A stretch of 64,000 bases of DNA from Saccharicrinis fermentans DSM 9555 = JCM 21142 (lineage in GTDB: Bacteria > Bacteroidota > Bacteroidia > Bacteroidales > Marinilabiliaceae). A program made the translations under genes and the position numbers. Each line of letters starts with the position of its first letter. Position 1 is the first letter of the stretch. The notes beneath the pieces are model-generated. The model was not told where the DNA came from, made no database searches, and saw only the letters and a list, made by a program, of their open reading frames with translations. The stretch is from NCBI RefSeq assembly GCF_000517085.1, contig NZ_KI912107.1, positions 4,337,980-4,401,979 on the forward strand. The letters are read 5' to 3'. Below are positions 10,396-20,733 of the stretch, one piece after another.

Positions 10396-11229
10396 TTACT
10401 TGGTAGCAATAAATTTCTTTCTAATTTTTAATGATTCTTCGGCAATTTGAATCATTTGCTCTTGAGTGATGGCTGAACTTTCAATACCTGCATAGATATT
10501 GGCTATATTAGACAAGTCAGCAATTGTTTCCGCAACTCCTTGATCATCTTTATATTCAGCTAAAATTTCCATTAATTTAAGCAATGGTTCTTTCTGCTTA
10601 AGGATGATTTCAACCATCTCTTTACTGTTAAATGTCTCTTCCGAAATATGCGTAGCAATATACAACCCTTCGACCCAAGCTCCCGACATGATTAACACAG
10701 ATACGGGTGCTCTATTTGTTCTATGTAAGAAATCGTAGGTATCATAAAACGAGTCGGTAATCAACTTCACCAATGCTTCTTTATTGTCTTCATTGGCTTC
10801 TACCTGCTCAGGCAAATCTTCACGAACAGCCGCCATCAAATCAAGTCCTTCCAACATTTTTCTGGAGGCTTCAATAAAATTGGCAGTTTCTTGTTTTTGA
10901 TTATAAGTACTGGCATAACTTAGGTCACCACCAAATACACCCAGGTTAAGTGCCATGGATTTTTCAGTGGAATATTTATCGGCATTGGCTGGGTTATTGG
11001 CCAAATCAAAAATATAACCGGCTTCAATCTTGTTAAGCATTTCAACAATTTCGTAAGAAGTAGGAAGCGGATAAACAAATTCTCTCACTTTGGTTTCTAC
11101 TTCGGCCTTTTCAACAAGAGCAGGTTTAGACTGTTTGCTTTTCTTGGACGAGCTGTTGCACGATGCAAAACCGATCATTACGGCTAACAACAATGAGGCT
11201 GAACCCCAAAACTTTATAGTATTCTTCAT
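10396..11229 (-). CDS. Lipoprotein of unknown function (paralogue of 63111-64000)
   Basis: A 277-residue protein with a lipoprotein signal (hydrophobic stretch then FASC, Cys about residue 25) and a Ser/Lys-rich linker, so probably anchored in the cell envelope. The mature part is helical. Conserved blocks shared with the protein at the right edge of the window are ALNLGVFGGDLSY (there ALNLGVFSADLGY) and SGAWVEGLYIA (there TGAWVEGLYIS), with the same spacing and overall length. I recognise no enzyme motif. It is monocistronic, with its own terminator downstream and an AT-rich leader upstream. Confidence 0.75.
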   Translation of the reverse strand: MKNTIKFWGSASLLLAVMIGFASCNSSSKKSKQSKPALVEKAEVETKVREFVYPLPTSYEIVEMLNKIEAGYIFDLANNPANADKYSTEKSMALNLGVFGGDLSYASTYNQKQETANFIEASRKMLEGLDLMAAVREDLPEQVEANEDNKEALVKLITDSFYDTYDFLHRTNRAPVSVLIMSGAWVEGLYIATHISEETFNSKEMVEIILKQKEPLLKLMEILAEYKDDQGVAETIADLSNIANIYAGIESSAITQEQMIQIAEESLKIRKKFIATK

Positions 11230-11381
11230 ATGTGTAGGTATTACTCTTTAAGTAAAATCAGCGTTTTTTGACAGCGGTTAATTAGTAATTCATTTATTAG
11301 CTCACTATCACTAGCTACAAATATAATTTATTTCAAAAAGAAATTGATTTTTGTTGTTTTATTTTTCCAACAAATTATCAA

Positions 11382-13115
11382 TTAATCAGAATATTCCTCA
11401 GCATAAGGAAATTTCATATCCTTTAGCATCATTTGTAAAGTAGAACGTCCATTGTATACATTCTCTTCTATGGTATAACATACATCAAAAGGGTTCCCGG
11501 TTTGTAACTTATCGAGATAATCACCCATGGAAAAAGCAATGCCCTGCTTAATAGAACCGGATTTTTCTTCAATGAGTTCCACCTTAAGGTGGTCTTGATC
11601 CTTGCCCACTTTTTTGCTGGTACCATAATCAAATACCCTTTTTGTAACAAAAACAGGTCTCAGGTTTCCTGGTCCAAAAGGACGAAACTGTTTAAGTATC
11701 CTAAAAAATTTATCATTGATATCCTTCAGTCCAATTTCCTCATCTACCTCTATTTGAGGTATCATTTGATCGGGAGTGATTGTTTCTGCCACATACTGTT
11801 CAAACCGCTCCTTAAAAGCAGGAATATTTTCTATTTTTAGAGTGAGACCGGCCGCATACATATGTCCTCCAAAATTTTCGAGCAAATCGCTACAAGCATC
11901 AATCGCCTTATACAAATCAAAACCTTCCACAGATCGAGCAGAACCAGTGGCAAAGCCCTTTGATTCCGTAAGTATAACAGTAGGGCGATAATAGGTTTCG
12001 GTTAACCGGGATGCCACAATCCCAATCACACCTTTGTGCCACTGCGGCTCATATAGTACGGTTGACTTTCTGTTTCTTAAATCTGCATCATTGGCTATTA
12101 AATCCAATGCTTGCTGGGTGATATCTCTATCAAATCCTTTGCGGGTATCGTTGCACTTGTCAATGTCGATGCTCATACTTGAGGCATTTGCTTCGTTGGT
12201 GCTCACAAGCAGATTAACCGCATCATTGCCCGAATCGATTCTACCAGCCGCATTGATCCTTGGACCTATTTTAAACACTATATCGCTGATGGTAATCTCC
12301 CGTCCCTGCATCCCTGCCACCTTGATAATATGCTTTAATCCCATACTGGGATTTGTATTCAACTTCTCCAATCCAAAATGAGCTAACACCCTGTTTTCTC
12401 CAGCAATAGGTACAATATCTGATGCAATGCTAACCGCCACCAAATCAAGATAGTCATATAATTTAGCATGATCCAGATTTCTTCTTTTGCAAAATGCCTG
12501 CAAGAATTTAAAACCTACGCCACAGCCCGAAAGGTTTTCATCGGGATAATTACAGTCAGGTCGTTTGGGATCCAGGCAAGCAGCTGCTTCCGGCAGTATA
12601 TCTCCTGGGGTATGATGATCACAGATAATAAATTCAATACCTTTTTCCTTGGCATAAATCATCTTATCCACGGCCTTAATGCCGCAATCCAATGCAATCA
12701 CCAACGTACACTTTTCTTCCGCAAAATAGTCTATTCCCTTATAGGATATCCCATAGCCTTCTTCGTATCGGTTCGGTATATAAAAACTAATATTCTTAAA
12801 GTAAGGCTTTAAAAACGAGTATACCAACGATACAGAAGTCGTTCCATCCACGTCATAATCGCCGTAAACAACCACCTTCTCATCCTTTTCTATCGCTTGC
12901 TCTAACCGGTCAATAGCCTTGTTCATGTCTTTCATCAAGAAAGGATCGTGAAGATGCTCGTACGACGGACGAAAGAATGCCTTTGCTTCATCAAATGTTT
13001 CAACCCCTCTTTGCACCAGTAAATTTGATAGAAACCTGTCTATGTTTAAAACCTTTGACAAGTGCTCCACCTTTTCTTTGTCACCAGTTTCTTTAATATT
13101 CCATCTCTTCTCCAT
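11382..13115 (-). CDS. recJ: Single-stranded-DNA-specific exonuclease RecJ
   Basis: A 5'-3' ssDNA exonuclease of the DHH phosphoesterase superfamily, used in recombination and mismatch/base excision repair. The metal-binding motifs are visible: YGDYDVDG (84-91), ALDCG (141-145) and CDHH (165-168), then GCGVGFKF. The C-terminal DHHA1 region (GGHMYAAGLTL) and an OB-like end (FGPGNLRPVF) complete the standard architecture at 577 residues. It lies between lipB and the 10396 lipoprotein, all on the minus strand but with gaps over 140 bases, so no tight operon is evident. Confidence 0.96.
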   Translation of the reverse strand: MEKRWNIKETGDKEKVEHLSKVLNIDRFLSNLLVQRGVETFDEAKAFFRPSYEHLHDPFLMKDMNKAIDRLEQAIEKDEKVVVYGDYDVDGTTSVSLVYSFLKPYFKNISFYIPNRYEEGYGISYKGIDYFAEEKCTLVIALDCGIKAVDKMIYAKEKGIEFIICDHHTPGDILPEAAACLDPKRPDCNYPDENLSGCGVGFKFLQAFCKRRNLDHAKLYDYLDLVAVSIASDIVPIAGENRVLAHFGLEKLNTNPSMGLKHIIKVAGMQGREITISDIVFKIGPRINAAGRIDSGNDAVNLLVSTNEANASSMSIDIDKCNDTRKGFDRDITQQALDLIANDADLRNRKSTVLYEPQWHKGVIGIVASRLTETYYRPTVILTESKGFATGSARSVEGFDLYKAIDACSDLLENFGGHMYAAGLTLKIENIPAFKERFEQYVAETITPDQMIPQIEVDEEIGLKDINDKFFRILKQFRPFGPGNLRPVFVTKRVFDYGTSKKVGKDQDHLKVELIEEKSGSIKQGIAFSMGDYLDKLQTGNPFDVCYTIEENVYNGRSTLQMMLKDMKFPYAEEYSD

Positions 13116-13262
13116 ATTATTTATGAGGGCTTTTTTCCGAGGTTAAATTTTCCCAAAAAAAATGGATTTTCAAAACCTGATGCCGTCATTTACTTTTTAT
13201 ATAACCGTATAATCACCAAAAGTCCTTTGATAAACAAAGCACTATCAACTGTTTAGGGTAGA

Positions 13263-13970
13263 TTATTGTTTATTTATATTTAATTGGAATACTTTTTCCA
13301 GTTGCCCCAATAAGTTCGTCTTCACCACTTCAAAATCTTGTTTTTCGCCCAATTCCTTTTGCATAGAAGTAACCCCTTTATCGATAAATCCACATGGATT
13401 GATATGATTAAAGTAGTTAAGATCGGTATTTACATTGAGCGCAAAACCATGCATACTCACAAAACGACTAGCTTTTACACCAATGGCACATATCTTACGT
13501 GTTTTACCTGGCACATCCTTATCAATCCAAACACCCGTTGCGCCCGCCAAGCGCTCTCCTTTTATACCATAATCGGCTATACAATTAATGATGGATTCTT
13601 CCAATTTATTTATATATGACCTCACCGTTAATCCCATTTCTTCTAAATCAAAAATAGGATATCCAACTATTTGCCCGGGTCCATGGTAGGTAATATCTCC
13701 TCCTCGATTACTTTTATAATAAGAGGCATTAATCTGTTTTAAAAAAGCATCATTGATAAGCAAATTATTAGCTGCTCCACTTTTACCTAAAGTGTACACA
13801 TGTGGATGCTCACAAAACAATAATTTATGTGTAATAGCACGAGGTGTATCAATATTTTCACGGTTAAAAAGCTTAGCGTCAATGATAGCATTGAAGTTCT
13901 CTTCTTGATAGTCCCAGGCCTTTTTATATTCAATCAGACCAAGGTCCTCAAATATGGTATTTGCATTCAT
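13263..13970 (-). CDS. lipB: Octanoyltransferase (lipoate biosynthesis)
   Basis: It transfers octanoyl from acyl carrier protein to lipoyl domains. The 235-residue protein shows RGGDITYHGPGQ (89-100), the lysine of KICAIGVK (166) and the catalytic cysteine of NPCGF (193), all conserved in LipB. Its start lies two bases after the lipA stop, so lipA-lipB form one transcription unit in which lipB supplies the octanoyl substrate for LipA. Confidence 0.96.
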   Translation of the reverse strand: MNANTIFEDLGLIEYKKAWDYQEENFNAIIDAKLFNRENIDTPRAITHKLLFCEHPHVYTLGKSGAANNLLINDAFLKQINASYYKSNRGGDITYHGPGQIVGYPIFDLEEMGLTVRSYINKLEESIINCIADYGIKGERLAGATGVWIDKDVPGKTRKICAIGVKASRFVSMHGFALNVNTDLNYFNHINPCGFIDKGVTSMQKELGEKQDFEVVKTNLLGQLEKVFQLNINKQ

Positions 13971-13972
13971 AT

Positions 13973-14833
13973 TTAATCTTTTAAAGCATTAATATGTTTT
14001 TCGGCATGATAAGATGAGCGCACCATGGGGCCACTCTCCACATATTTAAAGCCCATTTCTAAACCTGCTGCTTTGTATTTTGCAAACTGTTCAGGTGTAA
14101 CATACTCCGTAACTGGCAAGTGCTCCTTACTTGGTTGAAGATACTGTCCGATAGTAAACACCTTAACCCCAACAGCATAAGCATCCCGCATCGTTTCCAA
14201 TACCTCCTCCTCTGTTTCACCAATACCCACCATAATACCGGTTTTTGCCACCACGCCGGCATCAGCTATATATTTTAACACATCCAAACTGATATCATAT
14301 TTGGCCCTACTTCTGATAATAGGTGTTATCCTACGCGTGGTTTCCAAGTTATGCGAAACAACTTCAGGCTTAGCATCAATTACTTTTTGTATAAGATGAT
14401 GAAGTCCATTAAAATCCGGAATCAAAACTTCCTGCGTTGTACCTGGACTCATTTCCTTAACTTTTAATATGGTCTCGTGCCAAATACCAGCACCACCGTC
14501 TTCCAAATCATCACGATCAACAGAGGTAATAACTGCATGCTTAAGTTTCATTATTTTTATAGATCGAGCAATGCGTAATGGCTCCTTGGTATCCACTGCC
14601 AATGGTTTCCCGGTTTTTACATTACAAAATTTACAGGCTCTGGTACAAATATCACCCAAAATCATAAACGTAGCCGTTCCTGCAGCCCAGCATTCGGCAG
14701 CATTCGGACATTTTCCGCTGGTACAAATGGTATGTAATTTATTGTCCCGTATCGTCTGATTCATCCATTTATAATCAGCAGTATTAGGGAGTTGTATCTT
14801 TAACCAATCAGGCTTTCTTTTTGTTATATTCAT
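13973..14833 (-). CDS. lipA: Lipoyl synthase (radical SAM)
   Basis: It inserts two sulfurs into protein-bound octanoyl to form lipoyl groups. The 286-residue protein has both cluster motifs: the auxiliary cluster cysteines C37, C42 and C48 in CTSGKCPNAAEC and the radical-SAM triad C63, C67 and C70 in CTRACKFC, plus the C-terminal RSSYHAE whose serine ligates the auxiliary cluster. It is the first gene of the lipA-lipB unit. The 418-base divergent gap upstream separates it from lysS. Confidence 0.97.
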   Translation of the reverse strand: MNITKRKPDWLKIQLPNTADYKWMNQTIRDNKLHTICTSGKCPNAAECWAAGTATFMILGDICTRACKFCNVKTGKPLAVDTKEPLRIARSIKIMKLKHAVITSVDRDDLEDGGAGIWHETILKVKEMSPGTTQEVLIPDFNGLHHLIQKVIDAKPEVVSHNLETTRRITPIIRSRAKYDISLDVLKYIADAGVVAKTGIMVGIGETEEEVLETMRDAYAVGVKVFTIGQYLQPSKEHLPVTEYVTPEQFAKYKAAGLEMGFKYVESGPMVRSSYHAEKHINALKD

Positions 14834-15251
14834 TTCTTCATTTTTTTAAAAACAGCAATATGGCCCGAAGCAATCCAAATCATCATTCAAACACTTCTCT
14901 TTTTAAAAGGCCTTTATTTTTAATACCAAATAACTTGCGCCTATCTGCTAGGTATAATACCGATATTTATAATATACAATAGTACAAAAATTGTTCAGTG
15001 ATACCTATGAAATTTGTTAGCTTTGCCTACATATACAAGGCATAATATCAACCTTAAACATTAAAAAATAAGTTAAAGTTCAATGTCTGGATTGTTTTAT
15101 GTCTTCAATATTAACCCGTAATGATTATCTTTGCATCGATTTTTCAGTAAATTTAAAGAAAAATCCCACATGCTATCTCACTGATTATTTGCTTTCAAAG
15201 CATCATAATTGCAGCGAGAAGACTTAAATATATTAATCGATAATAATTGGT
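14834..15251. other. Divergent intergenic region lipA / lysS
   Basis: AT-rich, 418 bases, no credible ORF. It holds the promoters of the two divergent units; one -7-like element for lysS is seen at 15126. I see no riboswitch or other structured element. Confidence 0.6.
15126..15133 (+). promoter_or_regulatory. Putative -7 element of the lysS promoter
   Basis: TATCTTTG fits TAnnTTTG, followed by GCATCG as a plausible start region, about 119 bases before the lysS ATG. No clear TTTG at -33. Confidence 0.45.
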
Positions 15252-16973
15252 ATGAGTGCCATTGAACTAAGCGAACAAGAACTTATCAGACGAAATAGTC
15301 TGGAAGAATTAAACAAATTGGGAATAAATGCTTTCCCCGCAGAAGAATTTAAAATTACCCATTACTCAGAAGATGTCAAGAAGCAGTTTGAGGAAGATGA
15401 AGAAGGGCTGAAAGACATTACTATGGCGGGAAGAATCATGAGCCGCAGGATTATGGGTAATGCTTCGTTTGCTGAAATCAAAGATAAACAAGGCCGCATA
15501 CAATTATATTTCCGACGCGATGATATTTGTGAGGGAGAAGATAAAACCATGTACAATACTGTTTTTAAGAAACTATTGGATATTGGCGACATTATTGGTG
15601 TGCGTGGATACGTCTTTAAAACACAAATGGGTGAGACATCTGTTTATGTTAAAGAATTCAAGGTACTTACCAAATCCCTAAAACCGCTTCCCATCGTCAA
15701 AGAAAAAGATGGAAAAACCTATGATGCATTTACAGATCCTGAAACACGTTACCGTCAACGTTATGTTGACTTGATTGTGAACGACCAAGTAAAAGATACC
15801 TTTTTAAAAAGAACAAAGATCATACATACCATGCGTAACTTCTTCAATGAAAAAGGATACGTAGAGGTAGAAACACCTATATTACAAGCAATACCGGGAG
15901 GTGCCGCAGCGCGTCCTTTTGTAACCCATCACAACGCTTTAAACATACCCCTGTACTTACGTATAGCCAATGAGCTTTACTTAAAAAGACTCATAGTGGG
16001 TGGTTTTGATGGTGTTTATGAGTTTGCGAAAGACTTTCGAAACGAAGGAATGGACCGGACCCATAACCCGGAGTTTACGGTAATGGAAATTTATGTGGCT
16101 TATAAAGATTATAAGTGGATGATGAATTTCACCGAAGAGATGATAGAAAAAGTAGCACTCGCCCTACATGGAACAACAAAAGTGCAGGTGGGTGAAAATA
16201 TAATTGATTTCAAACGTCCGTTTAAACGTATCTCGATGATAGATTCTATCAAAGAACATACAGGAATTGACATCAATGGCATGAATGAAGAACAGCTCTT
16301 TAAAGTATGCGACGAACTAGGTGTAGAAACCGATCCTTCCATGGGAAAAGGAAAATTAATTGATGAGATATTTGGCGAAAAATGTGAAGGTAGCTATATT
16401 CAACCCACCTTTATCACCGACTACCCAGTGGAGATGTCGCCATTGTGTAAGAAACACCGTGAAAACCCTGAACTAACAGAACGTTTTGAATTAATGGTGA
16501 ACGGTAAAGAGTTGGCCAATGCTTACTCAGAATTAAATGATCCTATTGATCAACTAGATCGTTTTCAGGATCAGTTGAAATTATCGGAGAAAGGAGATGA
16601 CGAAGCCATGTTTATCGATATGGATTTTGTACGCTCACTTGAATACGGTATGCCCCCAACCTCAGGTATGGGTATCGGCGTTGATCGCCTGGCTATGTTG
16701 ATGACAAACCAGCATTCCATTCAGGAAGTATTGCTTTTCCCTCAGATGCGTCCAGAGAAAAAAGTGGAGGCAGATGGAGTAGAAAAATATACAGCCATCG
16801 GCGTCCCCGAAGAATGGGCTGAAGTAATCATTAAACTAGGATACAAAAAAATAGATGATGTTAAAGAAGTAAAACATACCAAATTACATCAGGATATTTG
16901 TGGGTACAACAAAAAAAATAAATTAGGATATAAAAACCCTTCGCAAGATGAAGTGAAGGCTTGGTTTGCTTGA
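15252..16973 (+). CDS. lysS: Lysyl-tRNA synthetase, class II
   Basis: It charges tRNA-Lys with lysine. The 573-residue protein has an N-terminal OB fold for the anticodon (about 60-150), motif 2 in FRNEGMDRTHNPEFTVME and motif 3 in GMGIGVDRLAML. It carries a C-terminal extension of about 70 residues after motif 3 (with EEWAEVIIKLGYKKIDDV), longer than the E. coli enzyme and as commonly seen in Bacteroidota LysRS. It is followed 96 bases later by gpsA and pgi on the same strand, a possible loose unit. Confidence 0.97.
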   Translation: MSAIELSEQELIRRNSLEELNKLGINAFPAEEFKITHYSEDVKKQFEEDEEGLKDITMAGRIMSRRIMGNASFAEIKDKQGRIQLYFRRDDICEGEDKTMYNTVFKKLLDIGDIIGVRGYVFKTQMGETSVYVKEFKVLTKSLKPLPIVKEKDGKTYDAFTDPETRYRQRYVDLIVNDQVKDTFLKRTKIIHTMRNFFNEKGYVEVETPILQAIPGGAAARPFVTHHNALNIPLYLRIANELYLKRLIVGGFDGVYEFAKDFRNEGMDRTHNPEFTVMEIYVAYKDYKWMMNFTEEMIEKVALALHGTTKVQVGENIIDFKRPFKRISMIDSIKEHTGIDINGMNEEQLFKVCDELGVETDPSMGKGKLIDEIFGEKCEGSYIQPTFITDYPVEMSPLCKKHRENPELTERFELMVNGKELANAYSELNDPIDQLDRFQDQLKLSEKGDDEAMFIDMDFVRSLEYGMPPTSGMGIGVDRLAMLMTNQHSIQEVLLFPQMRPEKKVEADGVEKYTAIGVPEEWAEVIIKLGYKKIDDVKEVKHTKLHQDICGYNKKNKLGYKNPSQDEVKAWFA

Positions 16974-17069
16974 TATGAACCCAAATGATTGGTGAAAGCT
17001 GACAAAAAACAACACAGCAACAAGTAATGGGGGTAAGTATTAATTTCAAGGAGCGGATAATCACAATAT

Positions 17070-18065
17070 ATGGACGAATCATCTAGAATTGGTATAATTG
17101 GTAGTGGGAGTTGGGCTACAGCAATAGCTAAAATGCTCACCAACAATGTGCTGGAGTTTAATTGGTATTTCCGAAATCCTAAACATGTTAAGAAGTTCAG
17201 AAAGCATGGACACAATCCTAATTATCTCACTAGTGTTGATTTTGAGACCGATAAGATACATTTTTACTCAGATATCAATCACATTGTTGAAGAGAGTGAT
17301 GTACTTATCATTGCTATTCCGTCAGCCTTTTTAAAGAATACCTTAAGCGATTTGTCGGTATCTTTGAAGGATAAATACATGGTTTCAGCAGTGAAGGGAC
17401 TGGTTTCTGAGGAGAATATGATTGTGGGTACATTTTTAAATGAATTTTATGATGTACCTCTGGATAATTTTGGCGTTATCTCGGGCCCCTGCCACGCGGA
17501 GGAAGTGGCGCTTGAACGACTCTCATACTTGACTATTGCCAGTCAGGACTTGAAGAAAGGCCGTGCTTTTGCTTCTTTTTTAAGTTGCGGTTATATCAAA
17601 ACATCAATTTCTGACGACATTTACGGAACGGAATTTTCATCTGTTTTAAAAAATATTATGGCTGTGGCCTCTGGAATCTGCCACGGAATGGGATATGGAG
17701 ATAACTTTCAAGCCGTATTAATGTCTAATGCCATTCAAGAAATTAAGCGCTTTGTGGATACGGTTCATCCCATAACACGCGATATAAAAAGCTCTGCTTA
17801 CCTGGGCGATTTGTTGGTGACAGGATATTCGCAATTTAGTAGGAACCGTACCTTTGGAACAATGATCGGGAAAGGATACTCTGTGAAATATGCACAAATG
17901 GAAATGTTGATGGTGGCCGAGGGATACTATGCAGTTAAAAGCATTAAGGAAATCAATGAAAAATACAAGGTAAACATGCCCATTACCGATGCTGTTTATA
18001 ATATTATTTACGAACGCATTTCGCCATCTATCGAAATACGCTTGCTCATAGAAAATTTACGATAA
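17070..18065 (+). CDS. gpsA: Glycerol-3-phosphate dehydrogenase [NAD(P)+]
   Basis: It reduces dihydroxyacetone phosphate to sn-glycerol 3-phosphate, the phospholipid backbone precursor. The 331-residue protein begins with a Rossmann nucleotide site IGIIGSGSWATA (GSGSWA 11-16) and has the conserved ISGPCHAEEVA and LKNIMAVASGICHGMGYGDN blocks, the latter containing the catalytic lysine region. Length is normal. pgi follows 34 bases later, so the two are probably co-transcribed. Confidence 0.95.
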   Translation: MDESSRIGIIGSGSWATAIAKMLTNNVLEFNWYFRNPKHVKKFRKHGHNPNYLTSVDFETDKIHFYSDINHIVEESDVLIIAIPSAFLKNTLSDLSVSLKDKYMVSAVKGLVSEENMIVGTFLNEFYDVPLDNFGVISGPCHAEEVALERLSYLTIASQDLKKGRAFASFLSCGYIKTSISDDIYGTEFSSVLKNIMAVASGICHGMGYGDNFQAVLMSNAIQEIKRFVDTVHPITRDIKSSAYLGDLLVTGYSQFSRNRTFGTMIGKGYSVKYAQMEMLMVAEGYYAVKSIKEINEKYKVNMPITDAVYNIIYERISPSIEIRLLIENLR

Positions 18066-18099
18066 AAAATAGTCCTTATTCATAAAAATCAATTTCACA

Positions 18100-19437
18100 A
18101 TGGAAAACTTAAAAATTGATATTTCAAAAACTTTCACTTTTGTATCTGAAGAAAAAGTAAACGGATACAAAAGTCAGGTCGCCTCTCACCTCAAGTCGTT
18201 ATACGAAAAAACAGGAAGAGGAAGCGATTTCCTTGGTTGGGTAAACCTGCCATCTAGCATTGATGAAGCACAACTATCTGATATTGAAACTACCGCTGCA
18301 AACTTAAAATCCAAGGCTGACGTGGTAGTGGTCATCGGAATTGGTGGCAGTTACCTGGGAGCCAGAGCTGTGATCGACGCCATGTCAAATAGCTTTGATC
18401 ATTTAATAACCGAGAGAAAGAACCCTGTTGTTATTTATGCTGGTCAAAATATTGGAGAAGATTATACCGCTGAATTATTAGAACTTTTAAAGGATAAATC
18501 ATTTGCCTTGGTAGTCATCTCTAAATCAGGAACCACAACGGAGCCTGCATTGGCATTTCGCTTACTAAAAGACTTGCTCGAAAGCAAATATTCGGCCGAA
18601 GAAGCCAAAGACCGCATTGTGGCTATTACCGATGCAAAAAAAGGTGCACTAAGAACTCTGGCAGATCAAAAAGGATACAAAACCTATGTAATCCCTGACG
18701 ATGTGGGTGGACGCTATTCTGTATTAACTCCTGTGGGTTTGTTGCCTATTGCCGTGGCAGGAATTGATATCCGCGCTTTGGTAAAAGGCGCCAAAGACAT
18801 GGAAGAAATTACCGCCAAAGAAGGTGAAAACAGCGCTGCTGCAACTTATGCCGCCGTTCGTAACGAGCTCTACAAAAATGGAAAAGCAACAGAGATATTG
18901 GTGAACTACCAACCTAAACTGCACTTTGTGGCAGAGTGGTGGAAACAATTATATGGCGAAAGCGAAGGAAAAGAAAATAAAGGTATATTCCCTGCTGCTG
19001 TTGATTTCTCAACCGACCTTCACTCTATGGGACAGTGGATTCAAGAGGGCGTTCGTAACATATTTGAAACCATCATTACCGTTTCTAAAGCCAACAAAAC
19101 GGTGATAGTACCTACAGATGAAGCAGACCTTGATGGACTTAACTTCTTGGCCGGAAAAAGGGTGGATGATGTGAATAAGATGGCTGAGCTAGGTACCCTA
19201 TTGGCACATGTTGACGGTGGTGTTCCTAACATCAAAGTTGAAATCCCAGTTCTCAATGAGTATTACTTGGGACAGTTATTGTATTTCTTCGAAATAGCTT
19301 GTGGTATTAGTGGTTATATATTAGATATCAACCCATTTGATCAACCAGGCGTTGAAGCTTACAAAAAGAATATGTTTGCTTTATTGGAAAAACCAGGGTT
19401 CGAAGCAGAAACTGCAGCTATTAAAGCAAAATTGTAA
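18100..19437 (+). CDS. pgi: Glucose-6-phosphate isomerase
   Basis: It interconverts glucose 6-phosphate and fructose 6-phosphate in glycolysis and gluconeogenesis. The 445-residue product is the short bacterial form. Two SIS domains are visible with [29 protein letters not shown] and the PGI signature [16 protein letters not shown]; later [10 protein letters not shown] and [13 protein letters not shown] carry catalytic residues. A strong terminator starts 34 bases after the stop. Confidence 0.97.
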   Translation: MENLKIDISKTFTFVSEEKVNGYKSQVASHLKSLYEKTGRGSDFLGWVNLPSSIDEAQLSDIETTAANLKSKADVVVVIGIGGSYLGARAVIDAMSNSFDHLITERKNPVVIYAGQNIGEDYTAELLELLKDKSFALVVISKSGTTTEPALAFRLLKDLLESKYSAEEAKDRIVAITDAKKGALRTLADQKGYKTYVIPDDVGGRYSVLTPVGLLPIAVAGIDIRALVKGAKDMEEITAKEGENSAAATYAAVRNELYKNGKATEILVNYQPKLHFVAEWWKQLYGESEGKENKGIFPAAVDFSTDLHSMGQWIQEGVRNIFETIITVSKANKTVIVPTDEADLDGLNFLAGKRVDDVNKMAELGTLLAHVDGGVPNIKVEIPVLNEYYLGQLLYFFEIACGISGYILDINPFDQPGVEAYKKNMFALLEKPGFEAETAAIKAKL

Positions 19438-19471
19438 TAGTTGGTATTTAGACAATAGAATATTTATATTA

Positions 19472-19507
19472 GAAGCCCGAAGACATATCTTCGGGCTTCG
19501 TTTTTTT
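19472..19507 (+). terminator. Rho-independent terminator of gpsA-pgi
   Basis: A perfect 12-bp stem GAAGCCCGAAGA / TCTTCGGGCTTC with loop CATA, then a run of seven T. Confidence 0.92.
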
Positions 19508-19689
19508 ACCATCTATTTAGATAAAAAACAATGTACAAAACCAATCCTCACCCTCACCAACTACCAGGTTGGTCAAAACAATAAGAAGCATAGCGACATT
19601 GGCAAAATGCTTTCCTGAACATACTTGAGATAGTAGTACACCGGCTGGAAACATTACCCCCAAGCTGGATTAAAACTTCGTCATAAGAA

Positions 19690-20733
19690 TTAATAGTAAT
19701 GTTGGCTTCCCGACGAAGAAACACCAAGTACTAAAATTTCTCCTTTTTTAATGTTTAATTGTTTTTTACCTCTCATCCCTTTGGCACTTAAACTACCAGA
19801 AGAGGCCATTAAATCAAAAGATAATTCATCTGCTTGATTACTCAAACTCATCTTCACACTGCCCGAAGAGGCTTTGAAAGAAGAATTACCACTTAGCATA
19901 ATTTCCTCACCATACTGACTTCCACTGGAAGTAATAAGATTCAATGCACCATTTATATTATATAGTTTTATACTGCCTGAACTGGCACGGGCCTGTACGT
20001 CTCCCCGAACATCACTCATTTTAATACTACCCGATGAAGCACTGGCCTGTACATTGCCCATGACCATCGTTATACTTTGCGAACCGGAAGAACTCTCTGA
20101 ATCCACATCACCATTGATCTCCTCCATACTAATTCTTCCGGAAGATAGCTTAGAAACAACATTACCTTTAATCTTTGTGAAGGACTGACTACCAGAAGAA
20201 GATATACAAGATAAATCACCATTAATATTGGTCAATTTTAGACCTCCTGAGCTGGTTTTGGCACTTATGTCGCAGTCCATATTCTCCGCGTTAATACTGC
20301 CTGAACTAGCCATCAAATGAACCTTACTAGACACCATATTCGCCACATGAACACTTCCTGATGTATTGTCAACCCGAATGTGTGTACCAGATGGCACCTT
20401 GAAACCAAGCAAACCGCCAAATGACCCCCGCAACGATCTTGGTCTTTCAATCCAAACTTCCAACGAAGAACCATCTTGCTTATACCTAATCTTGATGTCA
20501 TCACGCTCTTTATTGGCTTTCACTTCACCCTTAAAGAGTATTTTTTCAGAACTATGGCTATCTATATTCACATTACAAAATGAACCTTTTACCACCAACT
20601 CTGACACACTTTCGAAATTGGCCTCGGCCTGATCAATAACAATCTTGGCCTGACCACTCACATTATTAATAATACAGCTGTTTAAAGAACATAGAACAAC
20701 AACTACGATTAAGTAAGTTTTAAGTTTTTGCAT
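19690..20733 (-). CDS. SSG-repeat beta-helix lipoprotein (DUF4097/DUF2807-like)
   Basis: A 347-residue surface or periplasmic lipoprotein (signal ending LNSC, Cys 20). From about residue 115 to the end it is built of short units of 17-20 residues, each with an SSGS/SSGR/SSGG turn followed by a beta strand (examples SSGSIKMSDVRGDVQA, SSGSIKLYNINGALN); I count eleven SSG turns. This is the pattern of the putative auto-transporter/adhesin head (GIN) and DUF4097 families, which fold as right-handed beta helices. No enzyme motif is seen. It may act in cell-envelope adhesion, which is inference. It is flanked by an old mobile-element relic on its 5' side. Confidence 0.75.
   Translation of the reverse strand: MQKLKTYLIVVVVLCSLNSCIINNVSGQAKIVIDQAEANFESVSELVVKGSFCNVNIDSHSSEKILFKGEVKANKERDDIKIRYKQDGSSLEVWIERPRSLRGSFGGLLGFKVPSGTHIRVDNTSGSVHVANMVSSKVHLMASSGSINAENMDCDISAKTSSGGLKLTNINGDLSCISSSGSQSFTKIKGNVVSKLSSGRISMEEINGDVDSESSSGSQSITMVMGNVQASASSGSIKMSDVRGDVQARASSGSIKLYNINGALNLITSSGSQYGEEIMLSGNSSFKASSGSVKMSLSNQADELSFDLMASSGSLSAKGMRGKKQLNIKKGEILVLGVSSSGSQHYY

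Noticed and set aside
19690-20733. SSG repeats as a CRISPR-like or DNA-level repeat array
   Set aside because: The repetition is at protein level with diverged codons; spacing is not constant at DNA level.
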